This document shows, one piece after another, positions 12,500-23,704 of a DNA stretch of 64,000 nucleotides. Made by a program: the position numbers and the translations under genes. The first letter of the stretch is position 1. Each line of letters starts with the position of its first letter. The stretch is taken from assembly GCA_963576565.1 (NCBI GenBank), contig OY755047.1:19847171-19911170 (forward strand). Direction: 5' to 3'. The notes beneath the pieces were generated by a model that did not search any database, was not told the origin of the DNA, and saw nothing but the letters and a program-made list of their open reading frames with translations. Origin of the DNA: Aspidapion aeneum (Eukaryota; Arthropoda; Insecta; Coleoptera; Brentidae).

Positions 12500-12972
12500 A
12501 GGTAGGTACCTCTTTTTAAAAAACATATATTGGTCTGCTGGATTTTAGCAGATCACCAAATTTTAGAAATAGGACAGAAAAGATAAAAAACTAATCTACA
12601 AAGTTTTATGATTTAATTGCTTTATATTTACAGTGTCAGTTTTGTACCACTTTTACAAAAAAAAATGAAAAAAAATTGTTATATTTTTATTAAATTTTTT
12701 TTATGCTGTTCTGCTAGCTTTAGTTTAGTCAAGCAATAGACACACACAATAAAGTGATAAAATATTTAATTGCTTAACATTCACAGTGTTAGAACCGCTG
12801 TTGGTACCTCTTTTTAAAAAACAAATATTGCTCTGCTGGCTTCTAGCAAATCACCAAATTTTAGAAATAAGACAGTGATCATAAAAAAATAATCTACAAG
12901 GTTTCAAGATTTAATTGTTCTATATTTACCGTGTCAGTACTCATGTTGATACCACTTTTACAAAAAAAAAAC
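12500..12972. repeat. Direct repeat of ~165 bp, two copies
   Basis: 12503-12665 and 12804-12972 share GGTACCTCTTTTTAAAAAAC, then TAGCAGATCACCAAATTTTA, then TATTTACAGTGTCAG. A short A/T-rich spacer separates them. Non-coding. Confidence 0.7.
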
Positions 12973-13215
12973 ATTCGCCCGGCTAGTTGCACCTCTGCCG
13001 TTAGTTGTTAATACAAAACTATCAATTTTAAAAAAAATTTGTTTACAAAATGGCGAATATATTTCAATTTTCTAGAAAACATAATTTTTAGTTTTTGGGT
13101 TTTTTTAAAGTCTGTGGTTTTTGCTCTTGGTTTTAAAGAATCCCGAAAAAAATTTTCAATTCAGCATATACCCCAACTTTTTGTATGTCTTACCTTTTCC
13201 TAAATCCCAATAATA

Positions 13216-14302
13216 GACCAGTGGAATTACTATATTTTAACGCAAAAAAAAAAGAAAGTTTTTAAGAGGTATTGAAGCATTGGAAATTGTAGAGCGGCGA
13301 AAAACAAAGTTAAAAATATAAATGCGTGAGTCGGGGCCTTGCGGGTTAATTTTGGGGGTTGCAAAAAGGGACAGACAATCGTTTTATTGTAATTTCCGGC
13401 GAAAGTTGACGACGAAGTGATATACAGAAAAGTCATAGGCCATGGAAATGTCTAAAACTTTTGTAAGTGTCGTTTTTAACACACCCTCAAAATGTTTTTT
13501 TTGTAAATTTTTTTCGCGGCATTTTTTGGAGGCCATAAAACTCAGTAAGAAATTAATAATAACATACAGAGCGATAAAAAATTTTTATTGGAAAAAATTA
13601 AATTTTTGTCATAATGTATATGTACATTAATATTCCAAAAGCTAAGCCTAATTTTTTTTGGCGATAACAATTGAAATTTTTTTTCATAGAATTAAAAAAT
13701 ATAGTTTTAAAACATATTTTAAAACTCATTAAATAATTACAATACCTTACAAAAACATTATGACAATTTTTTTTTGTTTTTTGCTTTTTCGGACATGTTT
13801 TTATATAACGAGTATTATTTTTTTTTATTTCGCCAAAGAGTATATATCTCAGAGCCACAAACTGAGTATTAGCAGAACTAGATACGATGATTCTCTGAAA
13901 GAGAAATTTCATTTGAATTTCATTCACTTTTTTTGAGCGGAAAAAACCAAGAGCTATACTCTTACCAAGTTTTGTTAAACTGACATTATTTTTGCAAAAA
14001 TGAAAAACAAAAAATAAAATAAAATACGGTTTTTTTCATTTTTCGCGAACATTTTGAGGTTACATAAAAATGACATTTACAAAAGTTTTAGGTATTTTTA
14101 TGACCTATGATTTAAATACATGTCACTTTTTTCTCCGACGTTAACTTTTACCGGAAATCGCAATAATACGATTCCTTGGCCCTTTTTACCCCCCCAAACC
14201 TAACCCGCAACGGCCCTGCTCACGCATTTATTTTTTTAAACTTTGTTTTTCGCCGCTATACAATTAATAATTTTTTTTTCTCAAAGTATAATTTGACTGG
14301 TC
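13216..14302. mobile_element. 1.09-kb foldback element with ~290-bp arms, TA-flanked
   Basis: The left arm (GACCAGT, then GCGGCGAAAAACAAAGTT, then TGCGTGAGTCGGGGCC) is repeated inverted on the right (CTGCTCACGCATTTA, then AACTTTGTTTTTCGCCGC, then GACTGGTC). TA adjoins both ends (13214-13215 and 14303-14304). The centre (13540-14030) is AT-rich and non-coding. Confidence 0.65.
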
Positions 14303-14649
14303 TATAAGTCCCCTAAAAGTTGTCTTGTCATCGGTGTAAAGACATTTTTAATACTTGTTTTAAATCAATTTTCAGTGCAAAAAATTTTTCCTTTTTGTGG
14401 ATAACTCTCGTAGGCGCGTTCAATTTTAAAAACTTTTTTAATGAAATTTTGTCTGTAATAGTAGGTTTTATAACTGAACGCTTTTAAGCTTCAGTAATAG
14501 GATTTAAAGCTCAAAATGTTCGTTTAATGTTACACGTTTTTGTTCAATGAATGAAATCTATCCATATTCTAGACCTATATGCATTCAGGGCCCTCCCTAA
14601 AGATTTTTATCGCCCCACACAGAAAATTTTTAGAGAATTGCTGGTCCAG

Positions 14650-15224
14650 GGCTATCAAAACGGACGGGCCACGATCCTCTATTTTGTTGACGTCACATCG
14701 GGGGCTGATTTTTTTTGATGGTCACGTCCCCACACAGCTGATTGTCATTAAAATATTGAAGTTGGAATGACGGTTGTTGAATATTTGCTTACTATATTAT
14801 TGCAGAACATTTTTTTTTAATCTATAGGAATCCTTAATTTTTCAGAGCCGCTTTATTAGCTCACACAAAAATTAAATTTAAATCAGGAGCGAATCTGACA
14901 AACACAGATTACAAAGTCAAATACATGTCAAATATAACAGTTGGCATGCGGTACATGGCGGGTAATTTGAATTCAAGATAAGGAATGCTAAATCTTGAAG
15001 ATTTTAACCTTTTAATCATCTTGCATCCTTACAAAAGTTTGGTGGAATATCGGAATCGTTTCTGAAAATAGTTCATTGAAATTTTGCGGAAATCCGTGGT
15101 GCCATTTTGAAAATATCCTAAAAAAAGTTTGACGTCCCATAAGACCCAATGTAAAAGTCAGCTCCCCGAGAACAGCTGATTTTTTCAGGGTCGTGGCCTC
15201 TATTTTTTTGTTGGCCTTGGCTGA
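14650..15224. mobile_element. Complete-looking TIR element (CCAGGGCTATC/CCAAGGCCAAC ends)
   Basis: The left end CCAGGGCTATCAAAACGGAC and the right end, reversed, CCAAGGCCAACAAAAAAATA align as imperfect inverted repeats, and both continue into GGCCACGA(T/C)CCT. It is the uninterrupted relative of the copies at 180-2970. No coding sequence and no certain target duplication. 14310-14640 holds nothing recognised. Confidence 0.6.
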
Positions 15225-15365
15225 TCATAAGTTTTTTGATATCATCATCACTATTTTTTTTTTTGGGGCATTGCTTATACAGTGAGACCTCCCATAAGCA
15301 GACACTACTACTATTTAATGTGTTAGTTGAACCAGAATTTAGTTTTGAGAAACCAACAGAAACAA

Positions 15366-15905
15366 CTACTCCGACGGAAAATACCCCTACCGGCATTGAA
15401 TTATACTGATGGCTTGATGCTTTCGTTGGGAACTTGTTAAAACTGTTTGGTTTTCACTATCTCCAACGTCGATCACAAGGATACGAGTGATTGACGTTTG
15501 GAACACGTCCTGACAATCAGGAACAAGTGATCCATGCCAATCCACGACCGGACCGGTTTCGACCTTTTGGGCCATCCTCAGGTGAATGTAGGCGATAGCT
15601 CCGTGTAGAGCATAAGTTTTGTGAAACCAACAGAAACAACTACTTCGAGGGAAAATACCCCTACCTACAGGCATTGAATTATACTGATGGCTTGATGCTT
15701 TCGTTGGGAACTTGTTAAAACTGTTTGGTTTTCACTATCTCCAACGTCGATCACAAGGATACGAGTGATCCCCGTCTGGAGTAGTTGTTTCTGTTGGTTT
15801 CATAAAACTTATGCTCTACACAGATCACTTGTTCCTGATTGTCAGGACGTGTTCCAGACGGGGATCACTCGTATCCTTGTGATCGACGTTGGAGATAGTG
15901 AAAAC
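15366..15905. repeat. Direct and inverted repeats of a ribozyme-bearing element
   Basis: A segment with GGCATTGAATTATACTGATG, then CTCCAACGTCGATCACAAGG, occurs at 15395-15490 and again at 15664-15768. Part of it is inverted at 15770-15905. The first copy contains a hammerhead-like core on the minus strand; the inverted copy has lost it by a deletion between CTCTACAC and AGATCACTTG. Probably fragments of a Penelope-like element or another ribozyme-bearing retroelement. Confidence 0.55.
15541..15586 (-). ncRNA. Hammerhead-like ribozyme relic
   Basis: On the minus strand: stem I TTCAC/GTGGA, core CTGAGGA, a bulged T, stem II GGCC/GGTC with a CAAAA loop, GAAA, stem III ACCG/CGGT and a GGTC cleavage site. 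All core positions known to be required are present. The bulge before stem II departs from the consensus, so activity is uncertain. Confidence 0.5.
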
Positions 15906-15989
15906 CAAACAGTTTTAACAGAATTTAGTTGTTGCTGTTCCTTTGGGTGATCGCCAAAATACTGATAATAACTTGTTAATGGACCCTTG

Positions 15990-16560
15990 AAAATGAGCAA
16001 AAAGCTCGAAACCGGTCGGGAATTATTTTATGAAATAAACCACTAAACAATCTTTGGATAGTTTTTTCGTTTTTTCGAAAATATAAAGAATTCTCAAAAG
16101 TGTGGAGTAATGGATCTTCCTCCCTTTCCAAAATAAGTTAAAAATAGTTTTTCACAAAAAAACAAATGTGTCCGCTGTGGCGCCCAGAGTATAGCGGCTT
16201 TAAAAAAACATTTACACGTCACAGCCAACACAATAGCAGACACAGTCTTTAAAGTTCAAACAAAACTCTGTTTCAAAAACCACGGTCAGTAGGCCATTCT
16301 GGAGCTCCAAAATGAATACTTTTATAAAATATTTAAAAAATTAAACATTTTGATATAAGTTTATGAAAAGCAAACAGTCTGGGCCTGGGTAAAACCGACA
16401 TTAGGAAATTTCTCCTTTGAGGTTGCCTCTGCGAAACTAATTTTGACTCGGCCCTGACGCATACGAGCTGATGGAGATGGGCAGTGGAATAATAAGCTCT
16501 ATATAGCTCCTTTAATCAATACATAATGTGCCTCTAAAGCTCCCAGTTTGACCTAGCCAA
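15990..16560. other. No gene recognised
   Basis: Near 15990 there is a hairpin GAGCAAAAAGCTC followed by GAAACCGGTCGGG, similar in layout to the hammerhead-like motif but with a damaged core. The rest shows no clear feature. Confidence 0.4.
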
Positions 16561-16619
16561 GCTTCAACAAATTTAAACTGTAAAGAGAAAAGTAAAGCAA
16601 TTTTAATCGGATTGGACTT

Positions 16620-17045
16620 CTGAGTCTTATGTCGTTCCTGTTCATTTCTAGAAGCTGTTTAGACTTCTTTGCATATTGATACCCTACTACAGAATCTTCA
16701 GTTGTCATTGTTGGCCTTACCTATTACAATTAGGTGACATTCTACTGGACATTGTCCGGTGAGCAGTACGATTACTATTCTTATGTCGTTCCTGTTCATT
16801 TATAGAAGCTGTTTAGACTTCTTTGCTGATATGGTTATGAAATCTTTTGATTGTCTTTTCCCGGAATCTTTTTGCAATAAGACATCAACTGATTCAGTTT
16901 TCCATTCATTCAGTTCTTCTTTGTAGTCGCTTTTCAGTAGTCCATAGAATGGCTCTGGTCCGCAATAGGGTGTTGCTGTCCCTTTCTTTGAGAGGAGGTC
17001 TGCTTCTTCATTTCTTCAAAGCTCTGATTTCCTGGTGGTGAAGAA
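16620..17045 (-). pseudogene. LINE RNase H domain remnant
   Basis: The minus strand translates, with a few stops, as NEEADLLSKKGTATPYCGPE, then PFYGLLKSDYKEELNEWKTE, and further on SKKSKQLL, then LLTGQCPVECHL. This is the end of an RNase H domain (helper aspartate in the EAD-type motif) followed by the LLTGHCPLN-like tail seen in RNase H-bearing non-LTR retrotransposons. A ~150-bp internal repeat (CTTATGTCGTTCCTGTTCAT at 16627 and 16780) duplicates the tail. The clade (I, LOA or similar) is inferred. Confidence 0.65.
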
Positions 17046-17049
17046 GAAG

Positions 17050-17585
17050 AACTACTCATATAACCGAAATTTTTTTAAGCTACGTTTTCACCGAAGCATC
17101 ATTGAGAGAGCAACTTTTTGTTACGAGTTGTTTCTTCTTGTTGCCATAAACTTCAAAAACAATTATAAGCTTTTGATTTCCACTGCAACTGTAACCCATT
17201 TAAATATCTTTGTGTTGCCGTTTCTCCCTTGAAGTTTAACGCTTAAAATCGAAACCGGACACAAGAAGCAACAGCCGCAGCATTTGTTTACAAAACATAG
17301 AGGAACATTCAGCAACTCTAAGGAAGATTTTTAGAAACTAGCAAGAGAAACACAACATGACTCAATGTTGCTTGATTATAGAAATATAGCGACAAGCGGC
17401 TATAACAATTTTAAGGAAACTTTTTGGAAACAGGCCAGAGAAACACAAAAGTTTCTAGGTGTCAATTCAGTGGAAACGTAGATTTTATACTGAAAGAACG
17501 CTTATAAATAAATTTCTTGTCTTTTATTTCATGTTTATGGGATTAGGTAACTTTACGGAAGTAATTGGTATCTATTAAGCCTTCT
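17050..17585. other. No feature recognised
   Basis: Mixed-composition non-coding sequence. Weak self-similarity near 17300-17460 (GAGAAACACAA phrases), but no defined repeat. Confidence 0.45.
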
Positions 17586-17589
17586 TCGA

Positions 17590-18244
17590 TTCATATTTGA
17601 ACATAGGTGTCCCCCAATATCTTGCACTCTTCTCTGTCTGTCGCTGTGTTCATCTCTAGTTCCCGTATGTTTCTTCAAATCGTCCGCTCATTTCGGGTCT
17701 TCCCCTACTTCTTTTATTTTCCCAAGATTTACAATACTTTTGTTCCATCGATCGTTTTTTTGTCTGATAATATTACCCACAAATTTCCATTTTAATTTAG
17801 CTACCTCTCCTCTGACATCCATTACTTTTGTTTTGTTTGTTATTCATTAATTCCTTTTTCTATTAGCATATGTAACATTTGACTTTCCATTGATCTTTGG
17901 GTATTTGTTACCTTATCCATGTTTGAATTGTAAATGTCTAGGTCTGGGATCTATAGGTGAGTACAGTAAGGATACATTAGCTTTCTTTTTGAGGTACTGA
18001 GGATATTTTTTATTTTTTAATATGTAGCCTAATTTACCGGCTGCTGTCCAGGCCAATCTTACTCGTATCCTGATTTCAGCATTTTGGTTTTCTTTTTTTT
18101 AATTTAATGATTTGTCCCAGATCTGCATATTCCTCTACTTTTTAGTTCATACTCAAGCCTATATTTTTGTCTGTTATATCCATTTCCATTTTTATCAATT
18201 CTTCTTTCTTATCTGTTATTAATGCAATATCGTCAGCATAACTT
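17590..18244 (-). pseudogene. Non-LTR retrotransposon reverse-transcriptase remnant
   Basis: On the minus strand from 18244: SYADDIALITDKKEELIKME, which is the catalytic YADD box of the RT palm. Further on, across frames, come LAWTAAGKLGYILKN, TNTQRSMESQML and KEVGKTRNERTI-like pieces typical of the C-terminal half of RTE-type ORFs. Several frameshifts and stops. The 5' side is cut off by the TIR element at 18245. Confidence 0.65.
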
Positions 18245-19235
18245 CCCACATAGCACAAACATCACATCAATGTTAAATTAACGTGAACAAAAATAACAAA
18301 GTTTGTTTTTACTTGAAAACAACTTCATACCATGTATATATTTATTTTGTTGCATCTACATGCTTAAAGATAACTTAAAAACAAGGAGAAATCAAGCAAT
18401 AAAAAGGTACTTTTTGCTGAAGTTTCTGGTGCTGTGTATATAACGTGTTTTTTACCCTCGTTATTTTCATGTACCAAATTCACACTTGAAAAGTCCTCCA
18501 CAACATGTTCTAAAACGCCACTAGATTAAGACTTCTCAAACCTACTAACTTTCTGCGTCTTTTTTGGGCACGTTTTTTAATAACATTTTTTTAACTTAAA
18601 ATAGACGCGAAAGGAAGTTATAAAAGTTCACTAGTTTAAGACTACAACACTTCAAGACAATTTTAAAGATGGCGCTCAAGCCAAGACAAAATATCTATAT
18701 ATCTATCTATATACATTATATTTTTTTAAAAGCTAAACAAGATTTTTTAACAGTAAACACATTCAAAGAGTATTAATGTGTCTTTATTAGGCTAATAACA
18801 GATGCGTCGTGATCGTGAAGGATCAGGGATCAGTTCCTTATCCTTAACAGGTTTTTAGAGTTTAGAGGCCAAAGCACTGCCTGATAGATTTCGTCAAAGT
18901 GAAAAATGCCGACAATAGGTGGCGCTGCTGCTAGTAAAATCTAAAAAATATTCGGTAGAAAAGCCATGCAAGTCGCTTTCCAAAATTCGTGTAGAAAATG
19001 CGTAAATCTAATGTGATTTTAACGTTGATTAAAATCACGTGAAACTAACGTATAAACATTGATGTTTTTATTTGTTAATGGCGTTATTACAACGCAGTTT
19101 TTAGCAACGTTATTTTTTATAAGGGTAATGAATGACCTATTAAGCTTGTAACGTTTTTTTCTAGCAGCTTTTAAAATCAACGTTTTTTTTCTTACGCCTT
19201 TTTTACGTGATAAACACGTGATTGTGCTGTGTGGG
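18245..19235. mobile_element. ~990-bp terminal-inverted-repeat element, copy 2
   Basis: Same family and orientation as 6037-6997. Small differences (for example a TATCCTTAACAG insertion near 18840 and an additional tract near 19150) show that the copies diverged after insertion. It lies directly next to the LINE reverse-transcriptase remnant ending at 18244, so it probably truncated that element. Confidence 0.75.
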
Positions 19236-19645
19236 TTAGGAGGTTCAATTATTGTTCACTAACTTTGATGAAATTCTAGAACCTGGTTAAATAGTTTAGG
19301 GGATATTGTGTCCCCTGTCTCACACTCTTTTATTGGCTTGGTTCCTTCGTGGTTTAACATGTGATATAATTTTATTAAAGGATGAAGAATTATAACGTGG
19401 CCTTTATTAACATAAGGATTCCAATTCCCTCCGTTCTCCCCTATTCCAACCAATATAATTATTTATTTTTGATACTGAAAAATCACCTTTATGAAAAAAT
19501 CTGGTTGGATTTTTAATTTTATGGATACGATAAACTTCAGCTTGTTCAAATAATTTACTTTAACGAGGTTAAAAATAACTAGGTCAATTTGTTAGTCTTT
19601 TTATGTGTAGGTACTGGAATATAGTAGAGGCCCTGGATATGTTTG
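19236..19645. other. No feature recognised
   Basis: AT-rich sequence without clear coding or repeat structure. Confidence 0.45.
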
Positions 19646-19649
19646 ACTG

Positions 19650-20670
19650 ATGTCAGGGTCGTACCCAGGAAAAATTTGGGGGGGCGGATTAAAAAAGTTT
19701 CAATAAAAATTAGTGTATTGTGCAATATTTTTGTCTTGTTTGTGTTAACACACATTTCGGTGGGAGGGGGAGTGGATCCCCCTTGACTTTCCTTCTCTTT
19801 TCTATAATTAAATTTTATTGTTTTACCTTTCTAGCATTAGCGTAGCGTCAGCGTTCCAATGGGTGGGGGGGGGTTTAAAAATTTTGTGCAAAGATTTTTG
19901 AACAAGTTTACTAACAGTGCACACAATTTTTTGCCTCATGAGGGGGGTTTTAACCCCTAAACCCCCCCAGCGCTACGCGCGATGAGTGTTCTTAAGAAGC
20001 AGTGGGCATATCTGGGGACACGGCAGTGCCCCGCTAAGTGGAATGAGCTACCAAATAGAGTTAACAACCTCTCCAAGTGTCATGGACTTCCATAAAGTAG
20101 TAAAGTAGTTACGAAATTTAAAAAAACGTCGAAATTGCCACTCACTCACTAATCTATAGATCATCAAAATTCTACTGTACTTCCCGACATGCTACAAAGC
20201 TGAAATTTGGCAGATTGATAGAAATTATAATCAAACCCTTGGGAAAAATCAAAAAACTCCAAAATTCTAAATTTACTCCCCTCCCCTATACATGTAAAGT
20301 TATGTAAAAGTAACATTGCCCACTTCCAAAAAACGCTGGGCTGACCCTTGGCAGACTGATAGGAAACATGATAAAACTATAGGAAAAAGTTTAAAAACCC
20401 CAAAATTTTGCTTCTCTCCCCTATAAATGTAAAGTTATGTAAAAGTAACATTGCGTAAAATTATGTAAAAGAAACGCCAGAGAGCTGAGCTTTGGCAGAC
20501 TGATAGAAAATATAATAAAACTGTAGAAAAAAATTTAAAAACCCCAAAATTTTTATTCACTTTCCTCCCCTATAAATGTAAAGTTATGTAAAAGTAACTG
20601 CCCACTTCTCGAAACGCTAAAGTGCTGAGCTTTGGAAGAAAGGTAAGAAATATGATAAAACTATAGGAAA
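19650..20670. repeat. G-rich MITE fragments and ~143-bp tandem units
   Basis: 19655-19990 holds CGTACCCAGGAAAAATTTGGGGGG and other G/C runs of the hAT-like family. From 20010 the composite repeat begins (GTGGAATGAGCTACCAAATA), with three units containing TGTAAAGTTATGTAAAAGTA near 20297, 20429 and 20576. Confidence 0.6.
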
Positions 20671-20673
20671 AAA

Positions 20674-21426
20674 GGATCCCGCCCGGAGCTTATGAGCGGT
20701 GGCTTTCGGTTGGATTTCTTTTAAACTTTAGTATATTGTAGATCTTGATGCCCTGATGAAAAGCTGTCATTGCCCCATCGTCGTCCGACCTATGGTTTCT
20801 AACATACAGGGGTTTAAAGTTTCAGTTTTTAGGTTTTGTGCAGTTTTCGCAAAAAACTATTTCAAGTCATTTCTACCTATTCTGAAAAATTATATTATTG
20901 TTTGTTATATATCAAACGTTAGGTCGCAAGTAGAGCTTAATATACAAACAAAAAAATTGGGCCTAATAACAGTTTGCTACATTCAGTGGCGTTCCAAACA
21001 TAAAAATTATTTAAAAATATTTATTCAAAAAACGATACTTTACAGAATTAACTATAAAAAATGGACAAACGGTGGAATTTTTTTTGTTTTCTCCTGTCTC
21101 TTAGGAATCTCCCAAAGAAAGAAAAATAGGTATATATGGTAAAAATCGGTTTGTAAAGTTTTTCACAAAACGCTGTAAAACTCTAAGCTTTTTAGGATTT
21201 TAATGTTTTTTTTAGAAATGCAAAATACTTTCGCTTTTTTTTAACGATAATATTTAAACAAATATAATTATGAGGTTAATAGAATGATTTTTGTTGCTCA
21301 CAGTACTTTTTTATTTATCCTTTATTCATCTAGTGGTGTGCATTTTACCAAGATAGATGTTCGAAATCCTGAAGTTTAATAGAAATCCAACCAAAAGCCA
21401 CCGCCCATAAGCTCAGGGCGGGATCC
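20674..21426. mobile_element. TIR element with GGATCCCGCCC ends
   Basis: Left end GGATCCCGCCCGGAGCTTAT, then GGTGGCTTTCGGTTGGATTTC. The right end is its inverted copy (GAAATCCAACCAAAAGCCACC, then GCTCAGGGCGGGATCC). The interior has a 128-codon ORF at 20756-21142 without recognisable domains. Its sequence overlaps a repeat that is inverted at 21488-21665, so it is repeat-derived. Confidence 0.6.
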
Positions 21427-21665
21427 ATTTATTTATTTTACTATTAATGTCGCGAAAAAATTAATGTCAAAAGAAGTTAGGATTTCAAACATTTATTTTG
21501 GAAAAAAATCCACCGTTTGTTTATTTTTTATAGTTAATTCTGTAAAGCATCGTTTTTTGAATAAATATTTTTTAATAATTTTTATGTTTGGAACGCCACT
21601 GAATGTAGTAAATTGTTATTAGGCCCAATTTTTTTGTTTGTTTATTAAGCTCTACTTGCGACCTA
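20918..21665. repeat. Inverted repeat pair, ~165-bp arms
   Basis: 20918-21080 (AGGTCGCAAGTAGAGCTTAA, then TTCAGTGGCGTTCCAAACAT) is repeated inverted at 21488-21665. The left arm lies inside the GGATCC-ended element and the right arm outside it. One of the two elements therefore captured or interrupted the other. Confidence 0.6.
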
Positions 21666-21716
21666 GGAAGCAAAGTTTAAAAAGAAACATTTCCACACTA
21701 GTAAGAACCTTTTATT

Positions 21717-21905
21717 TCAGTGGCGCACCCAGGAATATGCCTGGGGGGGGGGCGAGGCCTCTTGGGGGGGGCCCGAAGAGTCATAATGTCGAATTTTTAG
21801 CTATTTTTTGTATTTTTTTTCTGAAATATGTCGAAAATATGTAAAAAAATTTAAGGCTTGGGGGGGGGCGGGCCCCGGGGCCCCTCCCCTGTATGCGCCT
21901 ATGTT
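21717..21905. mobile_element. G-rich hAT-like MITE
   Basis: It starts CAGTGGCGCACCCAGGAATA, contains the shared CATAATGTCGAATTTTTAGC core and ends GTATGCGCCTATG. TTTATTT adjoins both ends, compatible with a decayed 8-bp target duplication. It is inserted in the palindromic repeat 21685-22005. Confidence 0.55.
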
Positions 21906-22025
21906 TATTTTGAAATTTATATTGGAAAACTTGGCTTTACTTTTATCTCAATTCTTTTTACGGAATACCATTTTCGCCTGCTTTTATTTACATGAAATAT
22001 TTTTGTTATGATTAAATATTGCCCT

Positions 22026-22525
22026 CCCTTTTCTAGCATAATCTAGCGAACCTGTATGTATGACATATTTTTACTAAAGAGAGACGCGACAAGCCCATCA
22101 AAGTCACTGAAATTAACGTTTTTGGGTTATGTTATTTTCTTGCCAAATTCATTGGCGTTTCACTAAAATAATTTATATGGTCAGCGGTGATTGACATCAA
22201 TCATCATGCAACATATAAACAAACATGTCTGTCGGTCACCCCCTGTATAGGTTTTGTTATAAAACGTTTATTTTTATTTTCCAACGCCTATGAATTAACA
22301 AGGACAGAAGGTGCGTCTCTCTCTAAACATCGCTAGAGTATAGAGGACCGATATTTTCATCCTTTGATTTTGATTTAAATAAATTTGACTTTGAAGAGTT
22401 TGTCGCGTCTCTTTATATTTAAAATATGTCATACATACAGGGTCTCTAGCATAATCTAAAGACCCTTTATGTATGACATATATTTCTTTAAAATATGTCA
22501 TACATACAGGGTCTCTAGCATAATC
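22026..22525. repeat. Inverted repeat with CTGTATGTATGACATATT arms
   Basis: 22026-22095 is repeated inverted at 22395-22462 (AAAATATGTCATACATACAG, then GGTCTCTAGCATAATC). A further near-palindromic copy follows at 22463-22525. Non-coding, a MITE-like foldback. 22530-22900 has nothing recognised. Confidence 0.55.
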
Positions 22526-22904
22526 CAGTTTGACAATTTTTGACATGTAAAATTGAAGCGATAAGTGTTCTTAATAGGCAGTGGGCATATAAACATATTA
22601 TTCAAAAAAGTCGCTCAGTTGAAACTAATGAATTTGAAACTGAAATTCGCTTAAACGTTATTAATTTCCGGGGCTCAAAGCAATTAAATTATAACAAAAT
22701 TATTCTCCATTAACTTTATGGATGCATAATGTTTTTTGTTAATTTATTTAAATTTGTTTATGATGATAAAAGACAAAATAACTGACAAACACACTTCCAA
22801 AAACGTTTTATGCTATAATACGACTGAGCCAAATATTTGAAAAAAAAACAGGTTTGTGTTCTGGATACTTTCCTGGGGGCAAATGAAGTCGGCCCTAACA
22901 GAGT

Positions 22905-23192
22905 CAGCTTAGAAAGAGATACAAAAAGAATAGACCAACGCAGGAAACGTCAGACAGGCGAAGGAGTATGTAACAGGATACAGCAAGTTCCGTGAGGACT
23001 GGATGCTCCGTAGAATACGAAGAGAGGTGGGAGCCATAGTGGGAGTCCTAACCGGAAGATAAGAGTGATGAAGTACGTGACGTGCGAGCGATGTTGTGAT
23101 GTGAAGCATACAAGGACGCAAGAAGAGAGGTATTCGAAGTGGAAGCTTATAAGACGAAGGACCTTCTGAATCTGAGGTGGCCCGATATTCTG
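22905..23192 (+). pseudogene. LINE ORF2 C-terminal remnant
   Basis: The + strand translates in pieces as KEYVTGYSKFREDWMLRRIR, REVGAIVGVLTG, then in another frame VTCERCC and ARREVF-like sequence, ending DLLNLRWPDIL. This is the RNase H tail and C-terminal cysteine region of a non-LTR retrotransposon with frameshifts. It runs directly into the hammerhead-bearing repeat at 23193. Confidence 0.5.
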
Positions 23193-23583
23193 AAAAGACA
23201 AAGAGCTGTCGTAGGTCACGGACTATAGTTGTTTTCTTTTATTTGCATTCGATCTTTTCATTGATCGATATTGTATAGCAGTGTTTTTCCCTGCTTTTGG
23301 TTTTTTGTTTCTCTCGTATCTCGGTAGATGGCGCCTCTTGCTATAGTTCGCTCACTAATTACATTTAATTAGAGACAAAACCGTCTGATTAACTTCGCAA
23401 GATTTGTCACTTGACCAGCAGTGTTCTGAGGAGTCCCATAAGGACGAAACGGTTAACTGTCAACACTTATTAGGTGTCCATTAGATCTTGGACCCCCGTG
23501 AGGTTAAGCTTTCAAGCTACCCACGGAAAAATATAAGGGAAACAAAAAACTCCTTTTTTGCCCGATTAGCCATGAAACTTGTT
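23193..23583 (+). repeat. Hammerhead-bearing direct repeat, copy 1
   Basis: It begins CTGAAAAGACAAAGAGCTGTC and ends AAACTTGTTTGATT. Copy 2 (23705-24070) is nearly identical but lacks ~35 bases (CCCGTGAGGTTAAGC and flank) just after the ribozyme. Direct repeats with an internal type I hammerhead are the known layout of Penelope-like element pseudo-LTRs and of retrozymes. Confidence 0.65.
23420..23467 (+). ncRNA. Type I hammerhead ribozyme, copy 1
   Basis: Stem I AGTGTT(23420-23425)/AACACT(23462-23467). Core CTGAGGA (23426-23432), matching CUGANGA. Stem II GTCC/GGAC with loop CATAA (23433-23445). GAAA (23446-23449). Stem III ACGG/CTGT with loop TTAA. Predicted cleavage after the GTC at 23461. 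All strictly required core bases are present and every stem pairs (one G-U in stem III). The short stem III is typical of the minimal hammerheads reported from Penelope-like elements. Confidence 0.85.
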
Positions 23584-23704
23584 TGATTTTTAAATTCACG
23601 GGTACGAAATTTCACGTTTGTTAGTATTATTTGGCTTAAAAATTCCGTTGATTGACGCTCACTGTCTTGATGACGGGTAAAAATGCAAAATGCGTTGATC
23701 CGGC

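Noticed and set aside
15985..16025. Third hammerhead candidate (GAGCAAAAAGCTC then GAAACCGGTC)
   Set aside because: The CUGANGA core is lost (TTGAAAA) and stem III is only two pairs.
20756..21142. 128-codon ORF starting MKSCHCPIVV
   Set aside because: Overlaps repeat sequence that is present in inverted form at 21488-21665, and shows no domain.
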